A stretch of DNA of 5,215 nt from Pirellulaceae bacterium (lineage in GTDB: Bacteria; Planctomycetota; Planctomycetia; Pirellulales; Pirellulaceae). The stretch is taken from contig JASLRF010000078.1 in assembly GCA_030744095.1 (NCBI GenBank), positions 1 to 5,215 of the forward strand, written 5' to 3'. The position numbers were made by a program, and so were the translations under genes. A model generated the notes under the pieces. The model did no database searches and was not told the origin of the DNA. It saw only the letters and a program-made list of their open reading frames with translations. Below are positions 1-5,215 of the stretch, piece after piece (positions within the stretch are counted from its first letter, which is position 1; every line of letters begins with the position of its first letter).

Positions 1-52
1 CTTCTTGCGTTGCAATCTTGACACCCTCCGTGATCCATCCCTGGGAGACGAT

Positions 53-76
53 TTTCACTGACTGGCAACAGTGAAA
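53..76 (-). terminator. Stem-loop downstream of the NolW-repeat gene (possible weak terminator)
   Basis: A perfect 8-bp inverted repeat, TTTCACTG (53-60) and CAGTGAAA (69-76), encloses an 8-nt loop about 30 nt past the stop codon of the NolW-repeat gene. The stem is AT-rich and is not followed by a run of T on the minus strand, so it is a poor match to a classical Rho-independent terminator and may only protect the 3' end of the transcript. The rest of 1-105 holds no supported gene. One minus-strand frame is open from about 103 to the left edge but has no convincing start. Confidence 0.3.
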
Positions 77-105
77 CAAAACTGCCCTCCAAAAACTAGC
101 TCAGT

Positions 106-2466
106 TCACCAGGAAATGCCAACTTTGGCGCGGCCTAGAGCGGCGGTGTCCTCTGACGTGATCACCAAGCTGCCATCGGGTGCGAACGACATATTGATCG
201 GCGGCGGTGTGGCATTTTGCTTTTTTTCGCGCTGGGCAAGGAATCGTTGCAGCAGCTCTTCGTTGGATGGTTCTGTTGGCACAGCTGGTAATTTGGGAGC
301 GGTTTCGGGAGACACCGCTTTTGGTGCAGTTGAGGGTGATGCGGGTGGGTCGGCGGATTCATTCGCTGGTGCCTGTTTCGGAGAGTCTTGTTTTGCTGGA
401 TTCTCAGCCACCGGAGTCTTTGCCACTGGGTCTTTGGTCTCTGGGTCTTTGGTCTCTGGGTCTTTTGCCACTGGGTCTTTTGCCGCGGCCGCATCGTCCG
501 GTGCGGCTGGGCTCAGCAGGGCAACTTCGAGCAACTTACTGCGAGGTTGGCTGGGTGCCGTGTGCACTTCCTTCGAGGCCGCCGGTGACGACGAATTCGG
601 CTGATCAGACTCTTGTTCGCCTGGTGTTTGTTCTTTCGGCTCGGGGAGATCCGGGAGGTTCAGTTCGTTTGGCAACAGCGATGGCCAGGCACGCCTGAGG
701 TTATCCAGGAACTCGGCCGCGTCTTCGGGAGCGATGGTCGAGAGTACGCGGACCTTTTCCGGATTGCCACCTTGTGGCGGCAATTCACCCAGCTTTACCA
801 AAAGTTGCATGACGGCTTCGACTTCCTGTTCGTTTGCCCATAACAGCAACATGTTGTTTTGTATGTCCGCATCAACGCGAAACTCGTCGTTATTGGTATC
901 TTCTTTCTCCTGTCTGCCGTACCGACTGGAATAGTAATCGTAGTAGCTAGATTGCCCCTGCTTCTCTTCTTCTCCGACCATCATGAATTCGACGGTGCCT
1001 GCCACATAGTCCGCAGCCAGTCGTCGCAAACGGATGACTTCGAAATGGCGGCTATTTCCGTCAAGTCGTTGTACCAACTGGCGGATCGTCGCCTGGTCAA
1101 CGAGCGAGCCGTAGACGATTAATGCGTTGTTTTTCTCGTCCACATCCAAATGCGTATTTGGTTCAAGGTCGCCCAAGTCTTCCAATGTCCTGGCGAGCGC
1201 CGTCGGGTCCACGTTGTTCAGTCGATAGATTTCCATTTGATTGGGTTTCGCCAACAGCGAGTCAGTTCGATCCGGTCTGACATCCAATGCTAAGATGGCC
1301 TGTGAAATGATGGCCATCTTGTCCGGCGGCGCATGTGCTAGAATACTGTTCTTGCGCTTGTTCACCACCAGATTCACGGGCGCTTCTTTTTTGGCCGCGG
1401 GCGGCGTTTTTTGACCACCTCGCTGTGCCATTTGTTGAGCCATCTGCTGTTGCTGTTGCTGCAACGCGCGCATCTGACTGGAGGACAGCGGAGCTGCCGG
1501 TGCCTTTTTGGCTTGCAATCCAAGCAGTGTTTCGAGTTCGGGCAACACGTCCGAAGCGCGGGCGTGGAGCAGAACGAACTCCTCGACCAAAGGGCTCTCG
1601 CCGCTGTTGGACTGTTCTTGTTTGAGCAGCGCATTGATTTCACGCAAGTTGATTGCCGCGTCCATCCCTTCGAGCCGATTGGTGTTTCTCAGGGCAACCA
1701 GTTTTCCATTTGGACTGAGCATCGGTTGGAGTTCTTCGGCCGACTCCTCGGCCAGCAGCCAATCCAACGAGAACGAGACTTTGACGAACTTATATGGTTG
1801 TTCGGTGGCAAATTGATCGAGATCGTCTGCCTGGATTCTCGGCACCATGGCAGGATTCAATTTTGCAATGGCGACCACTGAGAGAACATCACCATTTTCC
1901 AACAGCGTAAATCCACGCGCAAGCAAATGCCGATTGATCAGGTCTCGCGTTTCCACAACGGTGTATTCGCGCTGTGTTGTCAGATTCAAGAAGTCTTTGG
2001 GCAGCTCTTGCCAGTCAAGGCTCATTCTTGAAATGGTGGCCAACCAGTCAAGCACATCGGGCCACGTTTGATAGCGAAAGTTAAACTTGATCAAGCCGTC
2101 ACCGTTCGGCTTGGCGTTTAGCTCGTCAGGGTTCGCTGGCATCGGTGGTTTGTCAGGACGCGTGAGGACTTTCGGCTCCTCTTCCTTTCCCTTCTTCGCC
2201 TTGTCTTCGTCAGCTTTCTTCTTCTTCTTGCTCTCGTCGCCCTCTTTCTTGGGTGGGGTTGGTCTTCCCGAACGCGCCGGCGGGGCACCTCTGGGGGTTG
2301 GCGTGCCACTCGGAACCACCATCGGTTTGCCATCTGGGCCAACGATGACAGTCTTCACACTGCTGCCGCTCGACGGGGCGACTTGGATTGTGGACTCCTG
2401 CGCGAACATGCAAGGAGCGGAGATGAAAACAATCACTAACACGAAGATGACATCGCGTTGTCGCAT
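106..2466 (-). CDS. Exported secretin-N-terminal-like (NolW-repeat) protein without secretin barrel
   Basis: This is a 786-aa protein from the ATG at 2466. Residues 1-22 form a signal peptide (MRQR, a hydrophobic core, then CMFA before QES). An in-frame GTG at 2508 would add 14 polar residues ahead of it, and a possible -10 box lies just upstream of that GTG, so ATG is preferred. The RBS is weak (AAGAAAG, 7 nt before ATG). Domains in order: a Pro- and Lys-rich linker (about 23-122, KKKKK near 80); an N0/STN-like domain (about 125-201, FNFRYQTWPDVLDWLATISR); NolW-like repeats at about 223-284, 294-396 (Gln-rich insert near 336-350), 410-470 and 473-561 (Tyr-rich insert SSYYDYYSSRYGR near 506); a half repeat (570-599); and a Pro/Ala/Lys linker (603-733) with KDPxx pentads. 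The end is a repeat-like strand, FAPDGSLVITSEDTAAL, then nine unrelated residues. In secretins these modules form periplasmic rings; here the outer-membrane barrel is absent. The cellular role is unknown. The domain family is fairly sure, the function is not. Confidence 0.85.
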   Translation of the reverse strand: MRQRDVIFVLVIVFISAPCMFAQESTIQVAPSSGSSVKTVIVGPDGKPMVVPSGTPTPRGAPPARSGRPTPPKKEGDESKKKKKADEDKAKKGKEEEPKVLTRPDKPPMPANPDELNAKPNGDGLIKFNFRYQTWPDVLDWLATISRMSLDWQELPKDFLNLTTQREYTVVETRDLINRHLLARGFTLLENGDVLSVVAIAKLNPAMVPRIQADDLDQFATEQPYKFVKVSFSLDWLLAEESAEELQPMLSPNGKLVALRNTNRLEGMDAAINLREINALLKQEQSNSGESPLVEEFVLLHARASDVLPELETLLGLQAKKAPAAPLSSSQMRALQQQQQQMAQQMAQRGGQKTPPAAKKEAPVNLVVNKRKNSILAHAPPDKMAIISQAILALDVRPDRTDSLLAKPNQMEIYRLNNVDPTALARTLEDLGDLEPNTHLDVDEKNNALIVYGSLVDQATIRQLVQRLDGNSRHFEVIRLRRLAADYVAGTVEFMMVGEEEKQGQSSYYDYYSSRYGRQEKEDTNNDEFRVDADIQNNMLLLWANEQEVEAVMQLLVKLGELPPQGGNPEKVRVLSTIAPEDAAEFLDNLRRAWPSLLPNELNLPDLPEPKEQTPGEQESDQPNSSSPAASKEVHTAPSQPRSKLLEVALLSPAAPDDAAAAKDPVAKDPETKDPETKDPVAKTPVAENPAKQDSPKQAPANESADPPASPSTAPKAVSPETAPKLPAVPTEPSNEELLQRFLAQREKKQNATPPPINMSFAPDGSLVITSEDTAALGRAKVGISW
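406..480 (-). repeat. Five 15-bp tandem units encoding KDPxx pentapeptides
   Basis: Five consecutive 15-bp units lie inside the NolW-repeat gene and encode KDPVA, KDPET, KDPET, KDPVA and KTPVA (residues 663-687). Units 1 and 4 (466-480, 421-435) are identical to each other, as are units 2 and 3 (451-465, 436-450); the fifth has diverged. The near-identity at DNA level points to recent slippage or duplication in a disordered linker and not to a folded motif. Unit number probably varies between strains. Confidence 0.9.
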
Positions 2467-2513
2467 GGTATTGCTTTCTTGGGAAGAGCTGCGGGTGTTC
2501 GAGACCACCCGTC

Positions 2514-2541
2514 ATTATGGCCACTTTGAAACGGTACGCAA
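2514..2541 (-). promoter_or_regulatory. Possible sigma70-like promoter of the NolW-repeat gene
   Basis: On the minus strand, CATAAT (2519-2514) matches the -10 consensus at five of six bases. It lies 16 nt after TTGCGT (2541-2536), which keeps only the TTG of the -35 box. Transcription would begin near 2507, giving a leader of about 40 nt to the ATG at 2466. This fits the preferred start and would leave the GTG at 2508 outside or at the very tip of the mRNA. Planctomycete promoters often match the E. coli consensus poorly, so this is only a candidate. Confidence 0.3.
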
Positions 2542-2620
2542 CAGATAGTCCCTTCCTGGCCTTTGCCTTCTCTCTTTACGCGCAACCAGGTAAGTCGGCG
2601 TTTGCGTCCGTTTTGTGCAC

Positions 2621-2642
2621 GAAAAATCGCATCACGATTTCG
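2621..2642 (-). terminator. Weak terminator-like stem-loop after the CRTAC1-like gene
   Basis: About 52 nt past the CRTAC1-like stop codon, the minus strand reads AAATCG (2640-2635), loop TGATG, then CGATTT (2629-2624), running into a T5 tract (2626-2622) that overlaps the stem. The 6-bp stem is AT-rich, so termination would be inefficient. With the promoter candidate further on, it suggests the NolW-repeat gene is at least partly a separate transcription unit. Elsewhere in the 185-nt gap (2509-2693) I see no small gene. Confidence 0.3.
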
Positions 2643-2693
2643 TAGTGCCCTGTAAATCGCGGCTAGTTGTCATGTTGGCAGGCGTTGTTGGAC

Positions 2694-4556
2694 CTAATCT
2701 TGCGAGATTTCAATGTTCTGATCGACGGCCACTTGGTTCAACACCTGGGTCGAGCGATCTGGCCAGTGCACGACGATACGTTCGATTGCGTCATGCGTTC
2801 CGAGTCCGAATGTCACGGGCAATTCACATTGCGACAGGTAGCTGCGCGTTGGTGCAACTTGACGTCGAAATGTCTGTTCGCCGCACGTGACTTCGATCCA
2901 AGCGCCAATCGCGTCGACGTTGCATCGCGTTCCAACAAGCCGAATCCGCGACCAGTGATGCTCTTGCTGCTGATCGTTTCGCAGGAGTCGGGGTGGTCCG
3001 CCGACTTGAAGCAACAGCACGTCCAAGTCGCCGTCTTCATCAATGTCTGCGTATGCGGCACCACGGCCGACCATCCGCCGCGCGAAATCGGGGCCGCACT
3101 TGTCAGCATCAACCTTCTGGAATTCGGTCCTCGTGTCAGGACCACAATTCCAGAACAGCTGCGGTGGCTGCTCGTAATGCTGGCTTGCCTGCACCTTGTT
3201 GATCTCGTCCTCCAGATGGCCGTTGGCTGCCAAGAGATCCAAGCGGCCATCCAAGTCGTAATCAAAAAAGAACAAGCCGAATGTCAATTCCAGTCGCGTG
3301 GCAGGCCCGAGTCCAGTGGAGATGGCGGCGTCTACAAACTGTAGCGGATCCTCATTGGCACAATACAGCGAAGTCATTTCGTTGGCGAAGTTCCCAATCG
3401 CCACACCCAGGGTCTTGTCGTTGCGAAAATAACTGACGTCGATTCCCATGGCGCCGCGGGCGTTTCCGGCAGAGTCAAAACCAATTCCTGCAATACTCCC
3501 GACTTCGTGAAAAGTGCCGTCGTGTTGATTGTGAAAGAGGAAGTTCTGCACGGTGTCGTTGGAAACGATGAGATCCATCCAGCCATCTCGATCCAGATCA
3601 ATCGTGGCCACACCCATCGACTTGGCCATGGGGACGCCCGTCGCCGGGTTCTTTACTTGGATCCCTGCCGTCGCCGAGACATCGGTGAATTGCCCGTCGC
3701 CATCATTTCGGTACAAACAAGGAAAGGTCCCTTCGAAGGCAGTTGGAGGGCCGTAGGCGCGGCCCACGCCAGTCAGCTGAAAGTTCTGGCTGAGGTCGGT
3801 CTCTTTCGACCACTGTACGTAGTTGCAAACGAACAGGTCCAGCCGACTATCGTTGTTGTAGTCGAGCCACGCGCAGCTACTTCCCCAGGCCGAATCGTCT
3901 CCGGAAACATTCGCTGTGTCCGTGATATCGGTGAACTTGCCTTGATCATTGCGAAACAGTTTGTTCGGCCCCACCACAGAAATAAACAGATCAGTATCAC
4001 CGTCGTTATCAAAATCACCGAAGGCGCAACCCATACCATAGAACGAAACATCTAAGCCGACATCGATGGTCACGTCGTCGAACTGTCCGGTGCCGTCATT
4101 GCGAAAAAGCTTCATTGAGGTGGATTTCACCGGAGACCGTGGATCCCATGGCCAACGCGTTGCGTTGACGAGCAGAATGTCTTGGTCGCCATCGGAGTCG
4201 TAGTCCAGAAATCCGCCGCCGCCGCCCATTGTTTCCGGGAGTAGCTTGTCGCCGTACGCGCCGTTCTCGTGGATGAAGTCGATCCCTGCTGCCTTCGTGA
4301 TATCGATAAACTTCACCTCCGGTGCTTCGGCGGGTGGCCGTGAACGGATCTTCGGCATCGATACAATCGTCTTGACCTCGACTGGATGGGGCTTCGGTTG
4401 CGTCAGCCAGTATGCGATCGCTCCGCCGATGGCGATCAGCACGACAATCACCAGTAGCGACGCGCGGAGCGCCACGCCGATGACTGCGTCATCATGCGCC
4501 TCATCGAATTGGCCGGTATCAGTCGATATTTGATCTTTGGGAGGTGGCTTCTTCAT
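2694..4556 (-). CDS. CRTAC1-like protein: membrane-anchored FG-GAP/VCBS propeller with ASPIC/UnbV domain
   Basis: This is a complete 620-aa protein. The ATG at 4556 is supported by GGAGA ending 7 nt upstream. Residues 32-51 (LLVIVVLIAIGGAIAYWL core) form one membrane segment after a 30-residue polar N-terminus, more like an uncleaved signal anchor than a signal peptide. Thus most of the protein should lie outside the cytoplasmic membrane. Asp-rich calcium-loop motifs recur: DYDSDGDQD (118), DFDNDGDTD (181), DYNNDSRLD (232), DLDRDGWMD (320), DYDLDGRLD (432) and DIDEDGDLD (504). A degenerate one, YFRNDKTLG, sits at 376. Seven such units would fit a seven-bladed beta-propeller. Residues about 548-617 are the ASPIC/UnbV domain (GAWIEV, SYLSQ, FGLG, VVHWPD). 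The phrases CNYVQWS, GNFANE and ANGHLEDEINKVQ match my memory of the CRTAC1-like family common in planctomycetes. No catalytic residues are visible, so a binding or adhesion role is inferred. It lies 86 nt after the TPR gene, probably in one operon. Confidence 0.93.
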   Translation of the reverse strand: MKKPPPKDQISTDTGQFDEAHDDAVIGVALRASLLVIVVLIAIGGAIAYWLTQPKPHPVEVKTIVSMPKIRSRPPAEAPEVKFIDITKAAGIDFIHENGAYGDKLLPETMGGGGGFLDYDSDGDQDILLVNATRWPWDPRSPVKSTSMKLFRNDGTGQFDDVTIDVGLDVSFYGMGCAFGDFDNDGDTDLFISVVGPNKLFRNDQGKFTDITDTANVSGDDSAWGSSCAWLDYNNDSRLDLFVCNYVQWSKETDLSQNFQLTGVGRAYGPPTAFEGTFPCLYRNDGDGQFTDVSATAGIQVKNPATGVPMAKSMGVATIDLDRDGWMDLIVSNDTVQNFLFHNQHDGTFHEVGSIAGIGFDSAGNARGAMGIDVSYFRNDKTLGVAIGNFANEMTSLYCANEDPLQFVDAAISTGLGPATRLELTFGLFFFDYDLDGRLDLLAANGHLEDEINKVQASQHYEQPPQLFWNCGPDTRTEFQKVDADKCGPDFARRMVGRGAAYADIDEDGDLDVLLLQVGGPPRLLRNDQQQEHHWSRIRLVGTRCNVDAIGAWIEVTCGEQTFRRQVAPTRSYLSQCELPVTFGLGTHDAIERIVVHWPDRSTQVLNQVAVDQNIEISQD

Positions 4557-4563
4557 GGCTTGG

Positions 4564-4568
4564 TCTCC
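4564..4568 (-). promoter_or_regulatory. Shine-Dalgarno site of the CRTAC1-like gene
   Basis: GGAGA on the minus strand ends 7 nt before the ATG at 4556, which is good spacing and fixes this start. A 5-bp inverted repeat, CCGGT (4573-4577) and ACCGG (4584-4588), lies just upstream and could place a small hairpin next to it. The site is also complementary to the left arm of the stem-loop at 4601-4622. Confidence 0.7.
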
Positions 4569-4600
4569 GTTTCCGGTGAATCAACCGGCGACTAGTTGTT

Positions 4601-4622
4601 AGTCTCCTTATGGTCGGAGACT
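4601..4622 (-). promoter_or_regulatory. Stem-loop in the TPR to CRTAC1-like intergenic leader
   Basis: A perfect 7-bp inverted repeat (AGTCTCC and GGAGACT) with an 8-nt loop lies about 20 nt after the TPR stop codon and 44 nt before the next ATG. No T-run follows on the minus strand, so it is unlikely to be a strong terminator, which agrees with co-transcription of the two genes. It may stabilise or process the mRNA, or interact with the downstream Shine-Dalgarno site. The stem is exact; the function is inference. Confidence 0.4.
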
Positions 4623-4642
4623 TGTCGTATTTGAGTCGAGTC

Positions 4643-5215
4643 TTAGCGACCAACGGGAGCGTGCCCAAGACGGGCACGTTCCCTATTTGGCCGCGGCACT
4701 GCCGCGTTAGGCAATTCTGGGGCACCAGATTCTGGGGCACCAGCGCGATGCAAAGAGTAAATCACCAGCGATTCTGCGGCGTGGTCTGCCGCTGCGCTTT
4801 TCTGCCGAGCGAGGGTGACGGCCTGGTCACCCGCATTGTCATCAGATTTGTAGCGGGCATGATCGCGCCGATGTTTCGCGGCGCGCTGCTGGTCATCAAG
4901 CCGCGTGTAGAGCAGCGCCAAGTTGTAATGCGCGGTGACATTTTCCGCGTCAATCCGCAGCGTCTTCTCAAATTGCTCGACAGCCTGCCGCAGAAGTGCG
5001 TCCTTTACATCACGTCGGTCTGGACCGTTTTGCTGGTTGGCTTGATCGAACAACGTCATGCCCAACAGATTGATGACCTGGTAATCCAAACTAAAATCGA
5101 AATCACGATCAGGGATCCTCGTGTCCAAGACACTGCGAAAACTAGTAGCCGCCTCGGCCAAATAGCCTTGCTCGCGATTCACTAACCCGCTCAGCCAAGC
5201 CATGGTCCAGGGCGG
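4643..5215 (-). CDS. TPR-repeat protein, C-terminal part (5' end beyond the window)
   Basis: The frame is open to the right edge, so the 190 visible residues are the C-terminal part of a longer protein. The ATG at 5203 is probably internal, because PPWT before it reads as coding and the family motif SGLVNREQGYLAEA straddles it. TPR-like helical pairs lie at residues about 6-33 and 75-125 (AVEQFEKTLRIDAENVTAHYNLALLY), with a conserved-looking segment between them (DFDFSLDYQVINLLGMTLFD). In my memory of planctomycete proteins, this tail (GLVNREQG, then HAAE..VIY..HR) follows TPR repeats and in some cases an N-terminal multihaem cytochrome c region; no haem motif can be checked here. Residues 158-190, after YSLHR, are encoded by a palindrome and tandem-repeat cluster and look acquired. 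The gene precedes the CRTAC1-like gene by 86 nt, probably in one operon. The likely role is protein-protein contact in the envelope. Confidence 0.85.
   Translation of the reverse strand, partial: PPWTMAWLSGLVNREQGYLAEAATSFRSVLDTRIPDRDFDFSLDYQVINLLGMTLFDQANQQNGPDRRDVKDALLRQAVEQFEKTLRIDAENVTAHYNLALLYTRLDDQQRAAKHRRDHARYKSDDNAGDQAVTLARQKSAAADHAAESLVIYSLHRAGAPESGAPELPNAAVPRPNRERARLGHAPVGR
4655..4683. repeat. Near-perfect 12-bp inverted repeat (REP-like hairpin)
   Basis: Arms GGGAGCGTGCCC (4655-4666) and GGGCACGTTCCC (4672-4683) pair at 11 of 12 positions, and the twelfth is a G-T pair, around a 5-nt loop. It is the strongest hairpin in the window. There is no T-tract on either side, so it is not a standard terminator. 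It lies within the last 14 codons of the TPR reading frame. Form and position resemble dispersed REP-type intergenic palindromes; only a genome-wide copy count would show this. Confidence 0.75.
4692..4706. repeat. Short GC-rich perfect palindrome beside the REP-like hairpin
   Basis: CGCGGCA (4692-4698) and TGCCGCG (4700-4706) are exact inverted copies around one base; in RNA it would fold with a 3-nt loop. It stands 8 nt from the 12-bp hairpin and 7 nt from the 15-bp tandem repeat, so the three form one compact repeat cluster. Confidence 0.6.
4714..4743. repeat. Perfect 15-bp tandem duplication
   Basis: ATTCTGGGGCACCAG occurs twice in direct succession (4714-4728 and 4729-4743) without a mismatch. 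Each copy is itself a partial palindrome (CTGG...CCAG). In the TPR frame the copies encode the repeated SGAPE/AGAPE segment. The 15-bp length preserves the frame. Identity between copies suggests a recent duplication. Confidence 0.9.

Noticed and set aside
406..480. CRISPR-like array
   Set aside because: The units are 15 bp, contiguous without spacers, and in frame within a coding sequence.
71..604. 177-codon plus-strand open frame opposite the NolW-repeat gene
   Set aside because: It is rich in Gly, Ser, Phe and Ala, has repeats that merely mirror the KDPxx units on the other strand, and has no RBS or domain; it is an antisense shadow.
2430..2484. Lipoprotein signal (Cys19 of the NolW-repeat protein)
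   Set aside because: The residue before the Cys is Pro and the context SAPC does not fit a lipobox; an ordinary signal peptide is more likely.
2210..2524. Minus-strand frame from ATG at 2524 upstream of and overlapping the NolW-repeat gene
   Set aside because: It would overlap the start of the real gene in another frame, has no Shine-Dalgarno site, and its product (rich in His, Arg and Cys) resembles no family; the possible -10 box also overlaps its start.
2667..3344. 225-codon plus-strand open frame opposite the CRTAC1-like gene
   Set aside because: The opposite strand carries an unmistakable ASPIC/UnbV domain and FG-GAP motifs over the same bases, and the plus-strand product shows no recognisable motif.
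3507..4055. 182-codon plus-strand open frame
   Set aside because: It lies wholly antisense to the propeller region; it has no RBS or recognisable family.
4655..4683. Rho-independent terminator at the 3' end of the TPR gene
   Set aside because: The stem is strong but lies inside the open reading frame and is not followed by a T-run on either strand; a REP-like repeat is the better reading.
4610..5185. 191-codon plus-strand open frame opposite the TPR gene
   Set aside because: It has a similar length to the TPR frame, but the minus strand shows TPR helices and family motifs, while the plus product has no recognisable domain.

Overview
The window reads as bacterial chromosome from a planctomycete, most likely of the Pirellulales type. 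This is inferred from the gene families and not from any marker gene. All convincing coding sequence lies on the minus strand, so transcription runs from right to left. Base composition is moderate (mid-50s % GC by eye), and no RNA gene, CRISPR array or transposase was seen.

In transcription order: (1) Positions 5215 to 4643 hold the 3' part of a TPR-repeat gene that continues past the right edge. Its last ~33 codons run through a cluster of palindromes and a 15-bp tandem duplication (4655-4743) that looks like an intergenic repeat element which became coding. (2) An 86-nt gap carries a small stem-loop and a good Shine-Dalgarno site. (3) Positions 4556 to 2694 hold a complete 620-aa membrane-anchored CRTAC1-like protein, with an FG-GAP/VCBS-type beta-propeller and a C-terminal ASPIC/UnbV domain. 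(4) A gap of about 227 nt holds a weak terminator-like stem-loop and a possible promoter. (5) Positions 2466 to 106 hold a 786-aa exported protein with an N0-like domain and several NolW-like (secretin N-terminal) ring-building repeats, but no recognisable secretin beta-barrel. (6) Positions 105 to 1 hold a small stem-loop and no convincing gene.

The TPR gene and the CRTAC1-like gene are probably co-transcribed; as I remember these families, they commonly occur together or fused in planctomycetes. Both belong to the large cell-envelope/extracellular protein repertoire of these bacteria. The NolW-repeat gene probably has its own promoter and may be functionally separate. The points most worth a second look are the repeat-derived C-terminus of the TPR protein, the barrel-less and abruptly ending secretin-like protein, and the leader hairpin whose arm is also complementary to the Shine-Dalgarno site of the CRTAC1-like gene. 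I see no clear sign of a new defence or mobile system.
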